Source of the DNA: Sphagnum compactum | Lineage: Eukaryota > Bryophyta > Sphagnopsida > Sphagnales | Assembly (NCBI GenBank): GCA_965153455.1 | Contig: OZ234499.1 | Span: 4,323,577-4,387,576 of the forward strand | DNA: 64,000 nt | Reading direction: 5' to 3' | In this document: positions 57,942-64,000 of the stretch, piece by piece | How positions within the stretch are numbered: position 1 is the first letter of the stretch | Layout: each line of letters starts with the position of its first letter | Notes under the pieces: generated by a model | What the model saw: only the letters and a program-made list of their open reading frames with translations | The model's database searches: none | What the model was told of the DNA's origin: nothing | Program-made: the position numbers and the translations under genes

Positions 57942-59519
57942 TCATGATATATGTCTTTCAAGGGCAAGGTGATAGGAGCATGGGGAGGTTTTAAGCCTCA
58001 GCACACCTTTCCAAACACATGCAGTTGAATGCATGTTTTGGGTGCATTTGAAATTGATGAATAGGTGTGTGTACCCCTGCTCTTAGAGAGGGGTTTCAAA
58101 CCCAGTGGGAAGTGTAAATGAAACTCCTGCTGGCCCTTTGCCAATGAAAGGGAGGAGGAGGGGGGGCGGGAGTGAGGGGAAGGATTTTTCTGACATTTCA
58201 CTCATCTGAAAGTGCAATGAAAGACACATCACTATGGCCCGCTTTACACTAGGAGCCAGGGCCAATGTTCAACCCAAATCAAGGATTCCTATTGGTGCAC
58301 AAGTTGAAATCAGCCCCGACTTGGGCTTTACACTAGTGAGTCAAGGCTGAACTAGAAAAAAATCTTTTCAATCTGCCCAAAGTTACTAATAAATGCTGAA
58401 CTTCATGGCCTTGTATCGGCCCCAGGCTGGAAAAGGGATACATCACACCATCGAATTTGGGAGGCCAATTTGCAACCCTTGGGGCCAACTTTTCAACATT
58501 TATTACTATCCCGACATCAATGTTCAAGCACTTGCTAGTAACTTGGGGCCAAACAACAAGCCAAAAGTGCTCAAAGTTGGCCCAAAGTTTTTTCGGCCCT
58601 GACTCCTTACTGGGCGCTCCTGAATAGAACCACAAAGATTCCCCTATAGTTTATGTACATAGAAGTTCAACTTTGGCCAAAGCATATAGCAAAATGGTTT
58701 TGGCCCAACATTTTTACACAAGTCAAGGGCAAAGTTTAACACTTACCAAAAAAGAGTAATAAGTATGATGTAACTGTTGCTCCCTATTTCTGATTCACGA
58801 ATCATAATGATTGGTCCATATGATGTTCTATTAGGATTCTCCCACTATGTGCAGTCCCAATTTTTGTTGTATGGGTGAGATTGGGAAAAAGTAAATGACT
58901 AAACTTGAATGTGAGAAATATTTTTGCAAAGTCAGATACCCTAGTACCTTGGCCAATTTGATAGTAAATATATTACTTTCGGAAATGTTGAAATTTTCAA
59001 AAATTATTTTTTCCAAATTAAAAATATTGTGAAAGACAATAATGAATATTTTAAAATATTTCATTTATTGAAATGAATTTCTAGAAATTTATTAATTATT
59101 CAACAGACATGTGCTGAAATGGCCTACGTACTGTGGTATTGAGCACTGCTGGATCTGTTCTAATGGAAAGCCACTCAAATGCAGCTCCAATTCCTGTCAC
59201 ATGGACAAGCACTTTCCATTGGAGAGTTGCAATTGAGTTGTCCAAAATAAATAACTCGTCAATGTTATGAATGTTGGGAACATTTCATACATGAAAAACA
59301 TCACAAGGAACTAAAGGGAACATATCACATCAAAAAGGAAAACAACAAATGTCAATATGTAATAATTCATAGGTTGTACTCACAACTCTCTGCATTTGGT
59401 CAATATTTGACTAGTAGATGGAACAAATGTATGGAAAGTTGTTGTTAGGAACAAAATTTATGATCATAACAAACTAATGAAAAAAGGCCCTAATATACAT
59501 AATGAGATCTCTTTCCATT
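57942..59519. other. Spacer with transposon-like but unassigned sequence
   Basis: The word GCTTTACACTAG occurs twice (58242 and 58325), and 58380-58620 has a balanced composition with frames of 69 and 100 codons on opposite strands. I recognise no domain. A partial copy of the 59.5/60.7 kb repeat family begins near 59155. Confidence 0.4.
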
Positions 59520-60050
59520 ATACTATTGTGATAACAATTACACAATATGTTATGATCCTAATAACCTAACAGAAAGCCACTGAAATGGAACCTTGTTGCC
59601 ATACAAACGCTTTTCATTGGAATCATAATCAAATAGCATGAATTGATTCCAACCAAAGATTATTCTTACCGAACCATGTGTCAGGAACCAAATTGAAAAC
59701 CAATCGAAAACTGGCCAACACTAATATTGACCAATGTTGATACGCTATTGTCTTTTAAACATACAAGCCTAGTCCCCATATCAAACACTTTTTCCAAAAA
59801 TTGATACCAACCTGGTCTTGGAATTGAGTACTTTTCAAAACTTTCATACCGACATGGTCTTGGTACTAGTCCAAGCTTAATTTTTGGTTGTTATTTAACA
59901 TACATATTTGATATCGAAATTGGTATAAATCTCTCATACATGCTTGGTATTATCTTGAATTCCTTCCAGGCTAGTACCATTACCAAGCTAGTATTACTTC
60001 AAGTCATACCAACCTAGTACTTTGGTAATCTTAGTTGTTACCATTGTACA
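59520..60050 (+). repeat. Direct repeat family, copy 1
   Basis: Shares an ordered series of segments with 60705-61220: AATGGAACCTTGT, an AAAGATTATT/AAAGATTGTT segment, GAGTACTT, TAATTTTTGG, GATAT(C/T)GAAATTGGTATAAA, TCATACCAAC. Offset is about 1.19 kb and identity moderate. It is probably an old mobile-element fragment. Confidence 0.7.
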
Positions 60051-60704
60051 ATCTTTGCTTTTAATTGTGTGGATAACAATGTTATGCTATATGCATGCCT
60101 CATATATTAGACCAACATTGATATCTATAGGGTTTTTTAGCGGAGATTGTTATATCCTTGAATATGGTACAATGAATATGGCATAGGGTGTATAGTCCAC
60201 AACAATGCATGTAACGATAGTTGTTGTTTAGGAGAAAACACAATCATACGTGAAATGCACATGAAAACACAATTTTATTCGTTTTATTACATAGAATTAT
60301 GGTTGTTTTCGTTCATTTTGACTTATTTTGGACTTCTTATGTTTAGGCCACTATAGCCTACCAATAGCCATCTTTTTCAGTTCATGTATGCTTATTTCTT
60401 ATTATCAACTATGTTTGTCCATATCCCTCCAATGTGCATAGGCCATTGTGATTTTTCAACATGTTGTGGCACTTGAAAAGCACTGCTCATCTCTTCCACA
60501 CCTTAACCATTACACCTCCATCGCTTACCAATTTGTGACAGACGACACATTTTTAAATTACAATCTTCTATTTGATTAGTGGTTACCTAATTGTTATGTT
60601 ATGTTGTGACATGTGTTCTCATGCTTTTATTTGCCTTATATTTCTTGTGGACAAGTTCTCATGCTTGTTTTTTTTAATTTTATATACATGGTTTTTCTTA
60701 TTGC

Positions 60705-61220
60705 CATTAGGTGGTTGTGAAAATACTTATACACAAATACATTGTGATCTCGACAACCTATCGAAAAGTCATTTAAATGGAACCTTGTATTTTGTTGTAC
60801 GGACAAACATTTTCCATGCAATTATAACCTGATAGCCCAGTGTAATTCCAACAAAAGATTGTTATTGTTACTAAACCTTTACCTCAAATGAGATCGAGAA
60901 CCGATTGGAAATTGGTGGACATTCACATCAACCAATGCTCGTAACCTAATCTTGGTATTAGGCACTTAAAAAATAAATTCATACCAGCCTGGTCTTGGTT
61001 TTGAGTACTTAAAAAAACTTTGGTACTAACTTGCTCCTACTATTGGGTCCAAGACTAATTTTTGGCTGGTATTTAACAATATACTCGATATTGAAATTGG
61101 TATAAAACTGGTACAAGGCCACTATTACCTTGAGTTCCTTCCAACCTAGTACCATTGCCAGGTTGGTATTGTTTGAGGTCATACCAACTTGGTACCTAGT
61201 AAGGATATTGTTACTACTGT
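60705..61220 (+). repeat. Direct repeat family, copy 2
   Basis: Second copy of the 59520-60050 segment, in the same orientation. The sequence between the copies (60051-60704) is AT-rich and not shared, so this looks like two insertions or an old tandem duplication with an insert. Confidence 0.7.
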
Positions 61221-61727
61221 TGGGGCAAACATCAAAAATATTTTCAAATATCACTTGGGTATTATTATTTGAACCTCTCAAGTTATCACTTTGAATGGTA
61301 CCCTAACTGAAAACCTAAGCACTTGTTTTCACAAGTGAAAACCTGATTGTGGGATTCAGCGGAATGAAATATATATATGTATATATATTGAGACTTGGGT
61401 GAGATAAAACCTCTTCACTTGGGTCAAGTTTTCAAGGTATATATACCCTAAGTAGTAGGTAATTTTTAAAAAAATGTTTATAACATTAGAGTTATATGTA
61501 AAATCACCCTGTCTTCGGGCCTCCTTCCACCCTTATCCCTTCTTTTAGTGATATATTCACAAAACAAAGAAATTTGATTAAATCTTAGTATGAATGGTGA
61601 AACTCAACATTTAATACACAAGATTCAAGAGTAATTATAATAGTTGTACAAGTAGGATCAATGAAATTATATGTATTAGAAATGAAGGAGTGCAGGAAAA
61701 GAAAAATAGGAAATAGGAAAGACATTA

Positions 61728-62130
61728 TCGTCGCCTTTTGTTGTGGTCTTGCTGCAACAAGGAAGGTAACGGCAGCTTTGCCATCGCCTTTTTTGTTGTA
61801 GCAAGCCTTTTTTTTTGTTGCAGCGTGGAAGGTGAGGTCGCCTTCTGTTTTGGTCTTGTTGCAGCAAAGAAGGCGACAATAGCTCTGCCATCGCCTTCTT
61901 TGCTACAACAAGCCTTTTTTTTGTTACAGCGTGGAAGGCGACGACAACGTTGTTGCCGTCACCTTCGGTTTGGTCTTGCTGTAACAAACAAGGCACGGCA
62001 GAGTTATCTTCACCTTCTTTGTTGCAGTGCGCCTTTTTTTTTTGTAGCATAGAAGGCTATGGCAGCATTGCTGCCGTCGCCTTCTTTGCTTCACGCCTTC
62101 TTCTTCTTCTTCTTCTTTTGTTGCAGCGTG
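61728..62130. repeat. Minisatellite of about 110-120 bp, roughly 3.5 copies, GC-richer than flanks
   Basis: TTGGTCTTG or a close variant recurs near 61744, 61851 and 61970. A GTGGAAGG(T/C)GA-like word recurs near 61826, 61932 and 62048, and GCCATCGCC/GCCGTCGCC near 61779, 61888 and 62073. Each unit also has a T run. The Lys/Gln-rich and Phe/Leu-rich frames on the two strands come from this repeat. Confidence 0.85.
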
Positions 62131-62149
62131 CCTTTTTTTTCCTATTATG

Positions 62150-62800
62150 CATTGTACATATATGTGCATGCATATTTTTTTGGTTGATGAGTTTCTACCT
62201 TTGACTGGTTTAGTCTTTTTGTTCAGTAGAGTTTACTATGGATTTACACCCTTACAACACCGAACGTCATGACACTACACCACGACAATTGTGATGCCCG
62301 TATGCATGGCCTCATACATGACTGTCGGTTACGGGCACGCCAATCATGCCCTTTAAGGTTAATGTATGCTTTTAGGGTTAATGTACATTCCTAGGTTACT
62401 GTATGTTATTAGTTGTTTTAAGGTTATGGCTTGTTTAGAGTTTCAGCTTGTTCACGGTTGTATAAAAGGCCAAGCTTTTCCCTTCTCTTGTGTGTTTTTC
62501 TAGAATTCCTTTGTCAAGGAAAGTTTCCTCCATAGTTAGAATGGACTACTAGATGCTCGTGATGGCTATTACACGACCACCGTTTACATACATTACATTT
62601 TTTATTTTATTTTTCAATTTATATACATGAAAATTTCATCTCAGTGTCCTTTTGTGCATTGTATATATATGTGCGTGCATATCTTTTTGGTTGATTAGTT
62701 TCTACCTTTGATTGGTTTTAGTTTTTTTGTTCAATAGAGTTTACTATGGATTTACACCCTTACGACACCGAACGTCACGGCACTACACGTCATGACAAGC
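62150..62800 (+). mobile_element. Direct repeats of about 140 bp flanking a promoter-like core (possible LTR-type relic)
   Basis: 62150-62287 and 62653-62800 share GCATTGTA(C/T)ATATATGTGC, TTTTTGGTTGAT, AGTTTCTACCTTTGA and GAGTTTACTATGGATTTACA, in the same order. The 365 bp between them includes TATAAAAGGCC, a good TATA-type signal, followed by a pyrimidine-rich run. This could be nested or tandem LTR debris; no coding domain is present. Confidence 0.5.
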
Positions 62801-63259
62801 ACCTATTTATGTACTTACTTAGGCATCTACCAACCTAATATTAATATTTTATATTAAATTCATGTTAAGGTATGTGGCATATGTACATTGGGCCACGTCT
62901 CATAATATAGGATCATCCAAACATTTGAATTGAACGTCCTAGATTATTCAAAATAATAATAATTATATATTTTTTAGTAATTCAATATTAGAACATGAGG
63001 CAACACATCATTTGTTTCAATTGTGATCAAAATAGTTGCATCATAGTCGCATGTGACAATACGTATAGAATGGAGTCAAAGGATGAACTTGTATTTGTTA
63101 TTTTTTTCTTTCATCCAATACCCCTTGTCGTTTGTAACTAATGTCGCATGCGAGTAATGAGATTTTAGTTACAAATGTCGTTTGTGACTAAATTTTAGTC
63201 ATAGAGACCAGTCAAAAATACCTGTTTTTTCTTCTAATGATTATCAATAGTGAGAAACA
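62801..63259. other. AT-rich spacer with repeated GTCGTTTGT(A/G)ACTAA motif
   Basis: TGTCGTTTGTAACTAATG and GTCGTTTGTGACTAAAT lie within 63127-63194, with a reverse TTAGTTACAAATG between them. This could be the subterminal repeat of a small DNA transposon. No gene is recognised. Confidence 0.4.
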
Positions 63260-63790
63260 AACATCAAGGGGACTAAAGAAGACCACTAATGATGCATGAT
63301 AATGGTTTGTGCACAAGTGGTGAAAAATGAATCGAAACGAGAATCAAGACACCCATACGTCTCAAGAACAGGGGCAATGAAGTGATCGCCTAATGTTCGT
63401 TCAACGTAGGATCGTGTTTTTTCCTGAGCAACCATTGTTGCTGCATGTGTTATTGTTGTTGATGTTCGTTGCACCATATGTGTGAGTCGAGTCAACAATG
63501 ATTACATCCATCAAAGTTCGGAAGCTGTCTTTGGTAATAAGGATATCCATTTGTTGTTGGGTGTGGTGAAAGAAAAGGTGGGAAACCTCCTTCTAAACAT
63601 GTGTTCCACTCTCCAAAACAATAGTTAGAACAATATTTTGAAGCGTGTTGTGGGTTGCTATACGTTCGTTCCCGGGCACTGAAGCAAATGGGTACGTAGA
63701 TCATCAATAATATGACCACACTGATGCCATGAAAGGTGGGCAATCATAAGAAATTAAGACATGTATGTAGTGTTGTAAAAAAATGGGCTG
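63260..63790 (-). pseudogene. Decayed reverse-transcriptase protein, C-terminal part (copy 2)
   Basis: Minus-strand relic of the C-terminal half of a related retroelement protein. One frame reads QMDILITKDSFRTLMDVIIVD (about 63575-63508) after an in-frame stop. A shifted frame then reads RSYVERTLGDHF and ETYGCLDSRFDSFF (about 63425-63310). Both match the known order in this plant RT family. At least one frameshift and one stop separate the pieces. The upstream RT core is not seen: sequence beyond 63.8 kb reads instead as a plus-strand copia-like end, so the relic is truncated or interrupted. Confidence 0.6.
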
Positions 63791-63850
63791 ATGATAAACA
63801 AAATGTTGGTGTTGTAGGACAAGCTAATAACCAAATGCTTGTCCTTGGAC

Positions 63851-64000
63851 CTGCATGTGAATAGAGACATGTTCACACAATATCTGAAGGAGAGTCTATT
63901 AGAAGCAAATCAAACTCCTACTCATATAAGCGATTTGTTAAAGAAGCCTGCAACTGGGGATAAGATTAAACCACTAGACTTTCATAAGGTGGGACTTGAG
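63851..64000 (+). pseudogene. Possible copia-type polyprotein C-terminal end (runs off the window)
   Basis: A 50-codon open frame continues past the window edge. HVNRDMFTQYLKESLLEANQ followed by THISDLLKKPATGDKI resembles the RNase H end of Ty1/copia polyproteins, where the pattern is ADILTKPL followed by a KF segment and a GL(E) end. The resemblance is short and the key Thr-Lys is Lys-Lys here. Moderate to low confidence. Confidence 0.35.

Overview
The window is nuclear DNA of a land plant. The evidence is a plant-type ERF transcription factor, genes split by short GT-AG introns (about 120-600 nt), a TPR10-type ankyrin/TPR protein, TTTAGGG telo-box pairs and plant retroelement debris. Small introns, several-kb AT-rich spacers and decayed retroelements would fit a seed-free plant, but that is inference and I cannot name a species. 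I see no bacterial operons, phage, CRISPR, rRNA or tRNA genes.

Layout. 1-9.6 kb is AT-rich spacer with microsatellites, a paired hairpin and a minisatellite. 10.0-12.5 kb holds an intronless ERF gene (+). 16.7-20.7 kb holds a nine-exon gene for the mitochondrial F1-ATP synthase beta subunit (-), and 28.2-32.9 kb a second nine-exon copy (+). The two are divergent, about 7.6 kb apart between start codons. Their predicted mature proteins differ at one residue, while presequences and most introns have diverged. The spacer between them carries a degenerate repeat field, a decayed zinc-finger-like gene and a 1-kb A-rich block. 34.4-35.4 kb holds minisatellites, followed at 35.8-40.1 kb by a 13-exon ankyrin+TPR co-chaperone-like gene (+). 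45.8-48.6 kb is a seven-exon TBC Rab-GAP gene (-) with repeat arrays in its leader. From 51 kb to the end there are no intact genes: an LTR/PBS boundary, two decayed reverse-transcriptase ORFs (-), a possible copia end (+), and several direct-repeat families.

The four gene types belong to unrelated pathways (transcription, respiration, chaperone assistance, vesicle traffic), so no joint pathway is implied. The most notable structure is the inverted ATP synthase beta pair, with uneven divergence suggestive of gene conversion and a GC-AG first intron in one copy only. Exon boundaries were set by hand from reading frame, family conservation and splice signals. UTR limits are approximate.
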